Shown in pieces: positions 26,880-34,213 of a stretch of 64,000 bases of DNA. The stretch covers positions 37,325-101,324 of the forward strand of contig NZ_ML133585.1 in NCBI RefSeq assembly GCF_003985125.1. The letters are read 5' to 3'. This DNA comes from Rhizobium phaseoli (GTDB taxonomy: Bacteria; Pseudomonadota; Alphaproteobacteria; Rhizobiales; Rhizobiaceae). Under the pieces are notes generated by a model. The model saw only the letters and a program-made list of their open reading frames with translations. It searched no databases and had not been told where the DNA came from. Positions within the stretch are counted from its first letter, which is position 1; each line of letters begins with the position of its first letter. The position numbers and the translations under genes are program-made.

Positions 26880-27197
26880 TCTGCCGCGTCGGGAGGGGCA
26901 TCGGCAAGAAGCGCGTTCTTCATATTGCGGAGCGCCTTGAGGTCCCCGCCTCTCCAATGCACCGACGCCTGTGGCACAGCGAAGATCGCGGATGATCCGC
27001 GGCCGTGACTTGCGGGCAGGTCACTGCAGTCATTTGTCGATACTGCCGAATTTACCTTGCATTCGCGCAAAGGTTAAAATTTTTATTGCAAAACCACAGG
27101 TTATATTCTTAGCCGGCATTCGGTTTTGCCGGATTTTACCCAATTTTCGACGTATTTTTCTATAGGGTCTGCCGTGCCATTGCAGAAGGGGACGGAT

Positions 27198-27830
27198 ATG
27201 TCCGTCGAGCTGGACGCCACCACCTATATCCATGCCAAACCGGCAACTGCGCATTCTTACATCCTGCCAGCTGTGCTTGGGGTGTTGGAGCGCCATTTCG
27301 CCGGCTCTGCGAAGGGCGCTGTCTTCGATCTCGGATGTGGCGCGGGCGGGGCGGCCGCAACGCTTGCGGAAAAGGGATATTGTGTCGTCGGCGTCGATCC
27401 TTCGAGCGATGGCATCGCCAAGGCCAATGTCAATTACCCCGGGCTGCGGCTGAATGTTGGTTCGGGCTATGATCAGCTTTCCGGAGAATACGGCACCTTC
27501 GATGCTGTGATCAGCCTGGAAGTGGTCGAGCATGTCTATGATCCCAAGGCTTTCACCTCGACAATGTATGATCTGGTCAAGCCTGGCGGCATCGCCGTGG
27601 TATCGACGCCCTATCACGGCTATCTGAAGAACCTCGCTTTGGCGGCGCTTGGGAAAATGGATGATCACTTCATGCCGCTAAAGGATCATGGACATATCAA
27701 GTTCTGGTCGAGAAACACCCTGGGCACGCTGCTGCTTGATGCCGGTTTCGGCAGTATTCGTTTTGAATATGTCGGAAGGATACCTGCTTTGGCCAAGTCG
27801 ATGATCGCCGTGGCCGAAAAGCCTCTTTAG
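27198..27830 (+). CDS. Class I SAM-dependent methyltransferase
   Basis: A 210-residue protein with the glycine-rich SAM motif V-F-D-L-G-C-G-A-G-G (about 42-51), an acidic residue ending beta-strand 2 (V-G-V-D-P-S), a motif II-like V-I-S-L-E-V-V-E-H-V-Y-D-P and L-K/V-K-P-G-G. It matches UbiG/Coq3-like methyltransferases, but the P-Y-H-G-Y-L-K-N and H-I-K-F-W-S region is typical of those linked to sugar or lipid methylation. ATG 27198 follows AAGGGGACGG. It is transcribed away from the EPS operon. The substrate is unknown. Confidence 0.83.
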   Translation: MSVELDATTYIHAKPATAHSYILPAVLGVLERHFAGSAKGAVFDLGCGAGGAAATLAEKGYCVVGVDPSSDGIAKANVNYPGLRLNVGSGYDQLSGEYGTFDAVISLEVVEHVYDPKAFTSTMYDLVKPGGIAVVSTPYHGYLKNLALAALGKMDDHFMPLKDHGHIKFWSRNTLGTLLLDAGFGSIRFEYVGRIPALAKSMIAVAEKPL

Positions 27831-27901
27831 GGAGGCGGGGCTGCGGAGCCTGGTCTGGCTTGCTCAATTAGATACACCTTATATTTAGGTCATGGCACGC
27901 G

Positions 27902-27919
27902 CCTGTGGTAATCCACAGG
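27902..27919 (+). terminator. Short hairpin with T-rich tail after the methyltransferase
   Basis: CCTGTGG-TAAT-CCACAGG is a perfect 7-bp stem followed by TTGTTT on the plus strand, 71 bases after the methyltransferase stop. It separates that gene from the XRE regulator operon. The stem is short, so termination may be partial. Confidence 0.5.
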
Positions 27920-28039
27920 TTGTTTCTATTGTGCGCTGCGCTAAAAAAAATCCTTACAAAATATTTACTTTTAGTTGCATTCTTGCTCAAATTCTCCATT
28001 ATACAGCGGGCGTGCAGATAAAGCGGGAGACCTATTCAC

Positions 28040-28465
28040 ATGAAGGCCAAATCGCCGAATTCGATCGACGTCTATGTTGGCAACCGCGTGAGAGTTCGGC
28101 GGAAGACGCTCGGGATGACCCAGCATGGTTTGGCTGAACTTCTGGGCATTACCTTTCAGCAGATTCAAAAATACGAAAAAGGAACGAATCGCATCGGCGC
28201 CAGCCGTCTTCAGCGCATTTCCGAGATCCTTCGCGTGCCCGTCGGCTTTTTCTTCGAGAACGGCGGCTCCGGACCGATCGAAGGTGAGACGAGCGAGTTG
28301 AACAAATTCCTGTCGTCGAAGGAAGGACTGGCGCTCAACAAGGCGTTTATCGCCATCGAGGATCCGAATATCAGGCAAAAACTGGTGGCGCTGGCCAAAA
28401 GCCTGGCGGTTACGGGCTTGCCCGACATCGACAGCGAGCTGCAGGATCCGGTGGTGCACAACTGA
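28040..28465 (+). CDS. XRE-family transcriptional regulator
   Basis: A 141-residue regulator with a helix-turn-helix at about residues 12-66 (R-V-R-R-K-T-L-G-M-T-Q-H-G-L-A-E-L-L-G-I-T-F-Q-Q-I-Q-K-Y written as motif blocks) of the Cro/CI type, followed by a helical C-terminal half. Rhizobia carry several paralogs of this size, including PraR-like proteins. ATG 28040 has GGGAG upstream. The upstream 120 bases are AT-rich (AAAAAAAAT, AAAATATTTAC), a likely promoter. The next gene begins nine bases after its stop, so it heads the operon that runs through the YcaO and TfuA genes and may regulate it. Confidence 0.86.
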   Translation: MKAKSPNSIDVYVGNRVRVRRKTLGMTQHGLAELLGITFQQIQKYEKGTNRIGASRLQRISEILRVPVGFFFENGGSGPIEGETSELNKFLSSKEGLALNKAFIAIEDPNIRQKLVALAKSLAVTGLPDIDSELQDPVVHN

Positions 28466-28474
28466 GGATGGATC

Positions 28475-30319
28475 GTGTTTCATCTGCAGACATTCGGCGA
28501 TCTGCGGTTGACCGAGACGAATGGCGAACCAGTTCGCTATCCGATCAAAGGTCTGTTGATGATGGCCCATATCTATGCCGGGGCGAGCCATGAGCTCAGC
28601 CGCTATGAACTGGCACAGTTTCTATGGAGCGACGTCGAGCCGGAATTGGCGCGGCTCAATCTGCGCAAAATGTTGTCTCGTATCCGCGAGATGGACGGCG
28701 GACGCGCCGAACTAGCCTTCGATTTCACCGCCACGACGGTTCGTCTTAACACGCAGGTGGTTTCCAGCGACCTGGATGTCTTTCGAGCCGGTGGTGCGCC
28801 GCTGGACCGGCTGCACGCGATCGCCGAACTGACCCAGCGCGGTTTCATCGGAAATATCAAGCCGGCGACAAAGCCGATCGACGCGTGGATCAGGGCGCAG
28901 CGGGACGTCCAGGCGCTGCAAATGCGTCAAGCCTTGCTGGAGGCCTTGCCCGAGGTGCAGAAACCCGGCGCGGCGCGCATCATTTCTCGCGCCGCCCTGC
29001 AACTCCTCGAGCGGGATCCGAATGACGAGCAGGTGAGGGCGCTGCTGCACCAGCTCTCCGGCGGCTCGTCGTTCGGCGAGAGACTGGCAAATGGCGACGT
29101 CCACCCAAAGGTGGAGGTGAAGCGTTCCGAGCTTGCCAGTCAGTCGACCGAGATCGAAAGCATATCGGCGGGGCCGCTGATCCTGCCGCGTCTGGTGTTG
29201 CTTCCCCCGACAGCCAAGCATGCCGATGCCGGACTTGCCCTTGCCAACGCCCTGATCGAAGACGTCACCATAGAATTGTGCGCGCTTCGAAACATTTCCA
29301 TTGTCGCGCCGCATACGGCCGGCCAGATCCGCCGTGACTCCGAGAAGGCGGCCGTGGTCGCCAGGCACTCGATCGCCTATCTTCTGGACACCCGATTTTC
29401 CGAAGAGGGGTTGTTCGCGCAGCTGATCTATTTTCCGACGGACGAGATTATCTGGGCCAACCGCTTTGCGATGGACCCCGATATATTGCCGCGGCAGAGG
29501 CGGTTGATCGCCCAGCAGTTGACCGTGTCGGTGGCCCGCGAGCTGGCTGAGAACGAGGAAGAACGGTTACGCTTCGAAGCCAATCCTGGGGCCTACCACG
29601 CCTATCTCGTCGGCTCGAGCCTGATGAGCAAGCTGACATTGCCGCATATCCGCCGGGCAAGGAAGGCGTTCAAACAGTCGCTGTCGTATAAGGCGGATTT
29701 CTCCGCCTCGTTTACCGGACTGGCAAGAACCTTCACCAGCGAATGGCTCGTCCGGGCGCAGGGAAATGCCGAGCTGCTGCAGCTGGCGGAGCAGCATGCG
29801 CTTCGCGCAATCGAGCGGGATCCGCAATCGGCGGCAGGCCATCGTGAGCTTGGGGTCACCAAGCTTTACCTCGGCGATGTCGATGCGAGCGTCGCGGCCC
29901 TTCATCTGGCTGAGGAGCTCAGCCCGCATTTTGCCGATGTCATCTATAGCCATGCTGACACGCTCGTGCACGCGTCCCGCCCCGGCGACGCGCTCGCCAA
30001 GATCAGAAAAGCAATTTCGCTCAATCCGATCGCGCCTGACGCCTATCTCTGGTGTGCCGCGGGGGCCAGTTTCTTTCTGGAACAGTATGAGGAGGCCATC
30101 GCCTATGTCGAGGCGATGAAAGACAAAGCGCCGGCCCATCGCATCGCCGCGGCCAGTTGCGCAATGATCGGCGATCGGAAACGGGCACTCTTCCATCGGC
30201 AACGCGCCGAAAGCATCAACCCGGTGTTCGACGTCGAGAAGTGGCTCGCCATCGTTCCATTCAAGGAGCATTGGCAAAAAGAGCTATATCGGGAGGGCCT
30301 GTTGAAGGCCGGGTTTTAA
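28475..30319 (+). CDS. SARP-like regulator with TolB-like middle domain and TPR repeats
   Basis: A 614-residue protein. The N-terminus (about 1-90) looks like a SARP/DnrI-type winged helix (F-G-D-L-R-L, then E-L-A-Q-F-L-W-S-D-V and A-R-L-N-L-R-K-M-L-S-R-I-R). A helical BTAD-like part follows to about 190. Residues about 225-350 resemble the TolB N-terminal/adenylate-cyclase-associated module (L-P-R-L-V-L-L-P-P, I-E-D-V-T-I-E-L). Several TPR repeats run to the end. The start is GTG at 28475. Such regulators often control peptide or secondary-metabolite clusters. It is 20 bases upstream of the small ORF and YcaO gene, consistent with control of that system, by inference. Confidence 0.78.
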   Translation: MFHLQTFGDLRLTETNGEPVRYPIKGLLMMAHIYAGASHELSRYELAQFLWSDVEPELARLNLRKMLSRIREMDGGRAELAFDFTATTVRLNTQVVSSDLDVFRAGGAPLDRLHAIAELTQRGFIGNIKPATKPIDAWIRAQRDVQALQMRQALLEALPEVQKPGAARIISRAALQLLERDPNDEQVRALLHQLSGGSSFGERLANGDVHPKVEVKRSELASQSTEIESISAGPLILPRLVLLPPTAKHADAGLALANALIEDVTIELCALRNISIVAPHTAGQIRRDSEKAAVVARHSIAYLLDTRFSEEGLFAQLIYFPTDEIIWANRFAMDPDILPRQRRLIAQQLTVSVARELAENEEERLRFEANPGAYHAYLVGSSLMSKLTLPHIRRARKAFKQSLSYKADFSASFTGLARTFTSEWLVRAQGNAELLQLAEQHALRAIERDPQSAAGHRELGVTKLYLGDVDASVAALHLAEELSPHFADVIYSHADTLVHASRPGDALAKIRKAISLNPIAPDAYLWCAAGASFFLEQYEEAIAYVEAMKDKAPAHRIAAASCAMIGDRKRALFHRQRAESINPVFDVEKWLAIVPFKEHWQKELYREGLLKAGF

Positions 30320-30339
30320 CAATAGCTGAGGGGCATTAC

Positions 30340-30552
30340 ATGGCGAAAGCCGTTATCATAGGAATACCGGGTGAGGCGGGTCTCTGGCTCGCCGATCTCA
30401 ATGCGGGCACGGTTACGCAGCTCAGCCCGACGGGGGATCTGGCGACTGCGAGCAGCCTGCGCAAAGCTGGTGGTACGTTCGTGAAGAGCGTCGATTTTGC
30501 TGTCGCCGTCTCGTCGGCACAGGTCGCTCTTTCCGGCCACGTCGACGGCTGA
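30340..30552 (+). CDS. 70-residue small protein, candidate RiPP precursor or YcaO leader
   Basis: An ATG at 30340 follows GAGGGGC and encodes 70 residues beginning M-A-K-A-V-I-I-G-I-P-G-E-A-G and ending V-A-L-S-G-H-V-D-G. It contains no cysteine but many Gly, Ser, Thr and Ala. It lies 20 bases after the SARP-like gene and is immediately followed, in the same frame, by the YcaO sequence after one TGA. Position next to ycaO-tfuA is what a peptide precursor would show; TfuA-linked YcaO enzymes can thioamidate a backbone glycine, so absence of Cys is not disqualifying. Alternatives are an accessory protein, or the front part of a YcaO gene broken or interrupted by the TGA. Confidence 0.6.
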   Translation: MAKAVIIGIPGEAGLWLADLNAGTVTQLSPTGDLATASSLRKAGGTFVKSVDFAVAVSSAQVALSGHVDG

Positions 30553-30630
30553 TCCGGCATTCTGACGGACCAGTCCATATATTCCGACAGGATCATATCG
30601 CCGCGGGAAACCCTTTCCCGCGTCGAGCCC

Positions 30631-31770
30631 TTGTTGGCCAGGTTCGGCATAACCCGGGTTGCGCGTCACACCGGGCTGGACGACGTCGGAATCCCCGTCT
30701 GGTGCGCCTATACCCCGAATTCGCGATCGATCGTGATTGCCCAGGGGAAAGGCCTGACCGATATCGATGCCAAAGTGTCCACGGTCATGGAAGCCCTGGA
30801 GCGGGCCGTTGCGGGCGAACCTTTCGTCGATCGGTTCCGCGGCAGCGCGTCCGGCCTGCGGGCGATGGGATACGAGATCGATAGGCTGGACTGCCTGATC
30901 GCCATCCATAAACCCGAGCTCGGCCCAGACGAGGAGACGGATTGGGTGGCCGGCATCGATTTGCTCACCGGCGAGCAGATTTATATCCCTTTTGAAGCGG
31001 TGGTTCTCGACCGTACGCGCGATGCCCGATACTGGATGTCATCGGACGGCCTGGCCTCGGGAAACAACCTCGAGGAAGCGATTTTTCACGGTGTGCTCGA
31101 GCGGATCGAGCGGGACGCCCATGTGCTGTGGCAAGTCGGCGCGGAAGCGGATCGTTATGCCGGTTGCGTCGATCCCTGCGGCTTCCAGGATCGCGCCCTG
31201 AACGAGTTGGTCGGCAAGATCGAAGCGTCGGGATTGGCGCTCAGGCTCTTCGATATCACCAGCGACATTGCCATTCCCTGCTTCACCGCCATGCTGGGCC
31301 CCGGAGATTGTGTTCTAGACCCGCGGCATCGCCACGGCGGCAGGGACATCCGCCTCGTCGAGGTGACCGGCGGCACCGGGGCCCATCCCTCTCCCGTGCG
31401 CGCGGCCATTCGGGCGGTAACGGAAGCCGCGCAATCGCGGCTCACCTATATCAGCGGAGCCAGGGACGATATTTCACCGACCACCTTTACACGATCCTTG
31501 CCGCCGCTGCTGCGGCGAGCCTTCGAGGCAGTCCCCGGATCGCCGCGCCCAGCGCCAGAACATCGGCCAGGGGATCTGGCGCAGATGCTGCAGCATGTGC
31601 TGGAGGCCTTGCGAACGAAAGGGATCGGTTCGGTCATCGCCGTACGCCTCAGCGAGGACACGCTTCCCTTCAGCGTCGTCAAGATGGTTATTCCCGCGCT
31701 TGAAAATCCGGAAGGGGAGCGTGCCCGGCAGTTAGGAACAAGGGCGCTGGCGAGGGCGATCGGCTTTTGA
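30631..31770 (+). CDS. YcaO-domain protein, TfuA-associated (ATP-dependent amide-backbone activation)
   Basis: From the TTG at 30631 the protein has 379 residues: F-G-I-T-R-V-A-R-H-T-G-L-D-D-V-G-I-P-V-W, then Q-G-K-G-L and the nucleotide/Mg region V-S-T-V-M-E-A-L-E-R-A (about 52-62), and G-N-N-L-E-E-A-I-F-H-G-V-L-E-R-I-E-R-D. These are YcaO signatures of the TfuA-linked branch. YcaO enzymes phosphorylate peptide amide oxygens, leading to azolines, macroamidines or, with TfuA, thioamides. The frame is open back to the TGA at 30550-30552, and the upstream codons encode Y-S-D-R-I-I-S-P-R-E-T-L-S-R-V-E-P, typical YcaO N-terminal sequence, so the true start probably lies upstream at a non-standard codon. 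Its stop overlaps the tfuA start (TTGA). Confidence 0.88.
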   Translation: MLARFGITRVARHTGLDDVGIPVWCAYTPNSRSIVIAQGKGLTDIDAKVSTVMEALERAVAGEPFVDRFRGSASGLRAMGYEIDRLDCLIAIHKPELGPDEETDWVAGIDLLTGEQIYIPFEAVVLDRTRDARYWMSSDGLASGNNLEEAIFHGVLERIERDAHVLWQVGAEADRYAGCVDPCGFQDRALNELVGKIEASGLALRLFDITSDIAIPCFTAMLGPGDCVLDPRHRHGGRDIRLVEVTGGTGAHPSPVRAAIRAVTEAAQSRLTYISGARDDISPTTFTRSLPPLLRRAFEAVPGSPRPAPEHRPGDLAQMLQHVLEALRTKGIGSVIAVRLSEDTLPFSVVKMVIPALENPEGERARQLGTRALARAIGF

Positions 31771-32474
31771 AGATCATCTTCGCAGGACCAAGTCTTCCCG
31801 ACGCAGCCGCGCTTGCCGGCGAGGCGATATGCGTCCTGCCGCCTGCGACGCAGGGGGATGTTCTGGCTGCGGCGGAGCAGGGTGCCAATGTCATCGGTCT
31901 GATCGACGGCGGCTTCGAATATGCCGCGCCGGTCTGGCATAAGGAAATTCTCCGCGCCCTCTCGCTTGGCGTGACGGTTCTGGGGGCGGCAAGCATGGGT
32001 GCGCTGCGGGCTGCAGAATGCCATTCGTTCGGCATGATCGGGATCGGCCGCATCTTCGAAGATTACCGCTCGGGCCGGCTGATCGATGATGCCGCCGTCG
32101 CGCTCGTGCATGCGCCGCGCGGACTCGGCAGCAAACCGTTGACGATACCGCTCGTCAATGTCAGCGCCACGCTCGATGTCATGGAAAGGAATGAACTGTT
32201 CCCGGAAGGGGTGCGCCGGGAGCTGGAAAATGCCGCGAGCGCCGTCTTCTTCAAGAGGCGGACGTGGCGGGCGATCGTCGAGCAATGCGCCGGCATAGCG
32301 CCGCCGGATCGCGCCAAACTATTGACGGCCCTTGTCGCGCATTCCGTCGATCAAAAACGCATCGATGCGCTGGAGTTATTAAAAGCGGTGCAGGCCGCCG
32401 CCGATCTCCGCGTGAATGCTGATTTGTCCTGGAAATTGCACGAGACCGCATTTCCTACACGGCCCGCTTTGTGA
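31767..32474 (+). CDS. tfuA: TfuA-like protein, YcaO partner
   Basis: A 235-residue protein with clear TfuA core motifs: A-G-P-S-L, L-P-P-A-T-Q-G-D-V (about 24-32), I-G-L-I-D-G-G-F-E, V-W-H-K-E-I-L, V-L-G-A-A-S-M-G-A-L-R-A-A-E and G-I-G-R-I-F-E-D-Y. TfuA was first described in trifolitoxin production by R. leguminosarum bv. trifolii, and archaeal homologs assist YcaO in thioamidating methyl-coenzyme M reductase, probably by delivering sulfide. The TTG at 31767 overlaps the ycaO stop, so both are translated together. No dedicated exporter or protease gene is adjacent, which differs from the trifolitoxin cluster. Confidence 0.9.
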   Translation: MKIIFAGPSLPDAAALAGEAICVLPPATQGDVLAAAEQGANVIGLIDGGFEYAAPVWHKEILRALSLGVTVLGAASMGALRAAECHSFGMIGIGRIFEDYRSGRLIDDAAVALVHAPRGLGSKPLTIPLVNVSATLDVMERNELFPEGVRRELENAASAVFFKRRTWRAIVEQCAGIAPPDRAKLLTALVAHSVDQKRIDALELLKAVQAAADLRVNADLSWKLHETAFPTRPAL

Positions 32475-32570
32475 ATCAAAAGCGGCAGTCGTCACCGAGA
32501 GTTGTGTCACGCTTTTTTCACGGGCTCGGCGACGCCAGCCCGCGTAATATTCCTTCAGTTCGTTGGAGAA

Positions 32571-32825
32571 ATGGGCATGGGCGTGACATCGGTTGCTAAC
32601 TTAAATGCAGACCTGGGGGCGGAAGAGGGTCTGGACGAACTGCTCGCACTGGCGCGAATGATCGCCTATGCGCGACAGGTCGCTCAGGATGTCAAACTGC
32701 AATTCGCGACGAATTGCCTCGATCTTGCTCTCGAGGCGGTGAAGCAGGAAGTCGGCGAGGGGCTGACCAGGGATCTGGCGGAATTGAGCTCCCCGGTCCC
32801 GCAAGTGAGCGTAAAGAGACATTAG
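32571..32825 (+). CDS. Small helical hypothetical protein downstream of tfuA
   Basis: An 84-residue protein (ATG at 32571 with GGAG upstream; ATG 32577 also possible) that looks all-helical: L-D-E-L-L-A-L-A-R-M-I-A-Y-A-R-Q-V-A-Q-D and C-L-D-L-A-L-E-A-V-K-Q-E-V. One cysteine is present. It lies 96 bases after tfuA on the same strand. It could be part of the YcaO-TfuA operon, even a second candidate substrate, or an unrelated conserved small protein. I do not recognise the family. Confidence 0.55.
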   Translation: MGMGVTSVANLNADLGAEEGLDELLALARMIAYARQVAQDVKLQFATNCLDLALEAVKQEVGEGLTRDLAELSSPVPQVSVKRH

Positions 32826-32987
32826 TCTGGCTTTCGGAGCTCTCGAAGGACGAGGTCGGCCACCAACGACCGCGGCCGAAGTCGCGCAAATCGCAGGGGA
32901 TTGACTCACCTCGGAGACTACGGTCTTCTCTTCCGGGTTGAGGGGTGGTGCATGAAATTCAGCTGCTTTGTGCGAGGCGGGAAAAAC

Positions 32988-33476
32988 ATGTCACGCTCTC
33001 TTCCTGCGGTCGCTGCTCTTCTCGCCCTGATCCCGGCCGCCGGCCATGCCAGCGAAGCGCGGGGAAAATTGGCGCCTCCGGCTGCGAATGGCTGTGTGGA
33101 AGTCAGCGGAACGGCCTTGACCGGAATGGCCGGAGGACCGGCATATTCGGCAGCCGAGCTCAAATGCGGCGCAAAGCTCTTGCTGGTGCTGCAGCGCCAG
33201 ACCGGCAGGAATGGAAACCTTCCCGTCTGGAGCACGATCGATCAAGTGACGATTGCCAAGCCCAGTCCCCGCCACGAACTTCTGCAACCGGGCTATTGCT
33301 CGTCGAGCCGGTTTCCTGAGGACTCTGTCTTTGCGCTCGGCAGGATGGTGGAACAGCCGGATGGCTCCTATCGATCGGAGAACGTGGTCAAAGCCTGGAG
33401 GGTCGATATCAAGCGCGAAAGACTGGCCGCGATACCCGTCGATGGTCTGCTTTGCGCGCTGGACCCGGCCGATTGA
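32988..33476 (+). CDS. Secreted hypothetical protein
   Basis: A 162-residue protein whose N-terminus is a good Sec signal peptide (M-S-R-S-L-P-A-V-A-A-L-L-A-L-I-P-A-A-G-H-A, cleavage after A-G-H-A, within blocks). The mature part has four cysteines (N-G-C-V-E, L-K-C-G, G-Y-C-S, L-L-C-A), likely two disulfides in the periplasm. ATG 32988 is chosen because it gives the signal peptide; ATG 32952 is also in frame. I see no family match. A direct role with the TfuA system is not indicated. Confidence 0.65.
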   Translation: MSRSLPAVAALLALIPAAGHASEARGKLAPPAANGCVEVSGTALTGMAGGPAYSAAELKCGAKLLLVLQRQTGRNGNLPVWSTIDQVTIAKPSPRHELLQPGYCSSSRFPEDSVFALGRMVEQPDGSYRSENVVKAWRVDIKRERLAAIPVDGLLCALDPAD

Positions 33477-33523
33477 CTGGGGGCGGCAACACACTTCGCG
33501 AAAAAGGCCGCGCCCCGTTCTTC

Positions 33524-33758
33524 GACCTCAATCTGAGGCATCCCGCCGGGGCAAGGGCGGTCACTGGTGGCGGGATGAATGCAAGAAGCAAGGCTGCGCG
33601 TCCTTCGAGGCTCCGGCCCTTGGCCTACGCACCTCAGGATGAGGGAGGTTGGAGGATGCCGCGCTGACAATTACGCCTGGCGGAGAAATGCCGCGGGCCT
33701 CTCCGCCCTCATCCTGAGGTGCCCCGCAGGGACCTCGAAGGGCGAGGGCGGCCACTGG
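33524..33758. repeat. Cluster of three rhizobial palindromic intergenic repeats (RIME-like)
   Basis: Three related units are recognisable. Unit C (33706-33748, extending to 33758) holds CCTCATCCTGAGGTG followed by CCTCGAAGG and GCGAGGG. Unit B (33598-33645) is the same element in inverted orientation (CCTTCGAGG then CACCTCAGGATGAGG). Unit A (33524-33568) is a diverged, shortened copy in the orientation of C. They resemble the mosaic palindromic elements common between genes in Rhizobiales. The surrounding interval 33477-34006 carries no supported gene; short ORFs there follow the repeats. Confidence 0.7.
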
Positions 33759-34006
33759 CCGTGCGGCAATGGATGGGCGCTGCCCGGATGGAGGCGGCCC
33801 GCAATCGACCAGGTTATAGCTTGGAGAAATCCGGGGTGGGTCCTGGGCCGCTGCCGCATATTCGGGCGGTATTCGATACCCGGCGCAAATAGACCTTTAA
33901 AACGAATGGTAAGCGGTTTCGTTGACGTTGTCTCCGGGCGGGGAGACGGCGGCGAGTTTTGTTCAGCGCTCGTCTGATGATCGGCCGAGCCGGCCGATCG
34001 CTGCTC

Positions 34007-34213
34007 TCAATGGGTCAAATTGCGCTTCTGGGCCAGCAGTAAAATGTAATCGTCGGCAATGTCCGCGATGGCCATTGCGACTTCCGCCGGATCGCACCCC
34101 TCGACCTTCGTGTTTGCAATGAACTGATAAACCGCCTTCTCGATCTGTTTGCGGCAGATCATCACGCGTTCATCGTAGCCAAATTCCGGAATCTGCGATG
34201 CCATATCACTCAT
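34007..34213 (-). CDS. Small conserved-looking hypothetical protein
   Basis: A 68-residue soluble protein (M-S-D-M-A-S-Q-I-P-E-F-G-Y-D-E-R), mostly helical, with two cysteines (V-M-I-C-R-K and E-G-C-D-P). ATG at 34213 is preceded by GAGGAGCTGACCTG, a strong ribosome site. It is flanked by repeat-rich and AT-rich noncoding DNA, so it appears monocistronic. Function unknown. Confidence 0.6.
   Translation of the reverse strand: MSDMASQIPEFGYDERVMICRKQIEKAVYQFIANTKVEGCDPAEVAMAIADIADDYILLLAQKRNLTH

Noticed and set aside
33452..33977. Several short ORFs in both strands after the secreted protein
   Set aside because: They track the palindromic repeats, which stay open in many frames because they are GC-rich.
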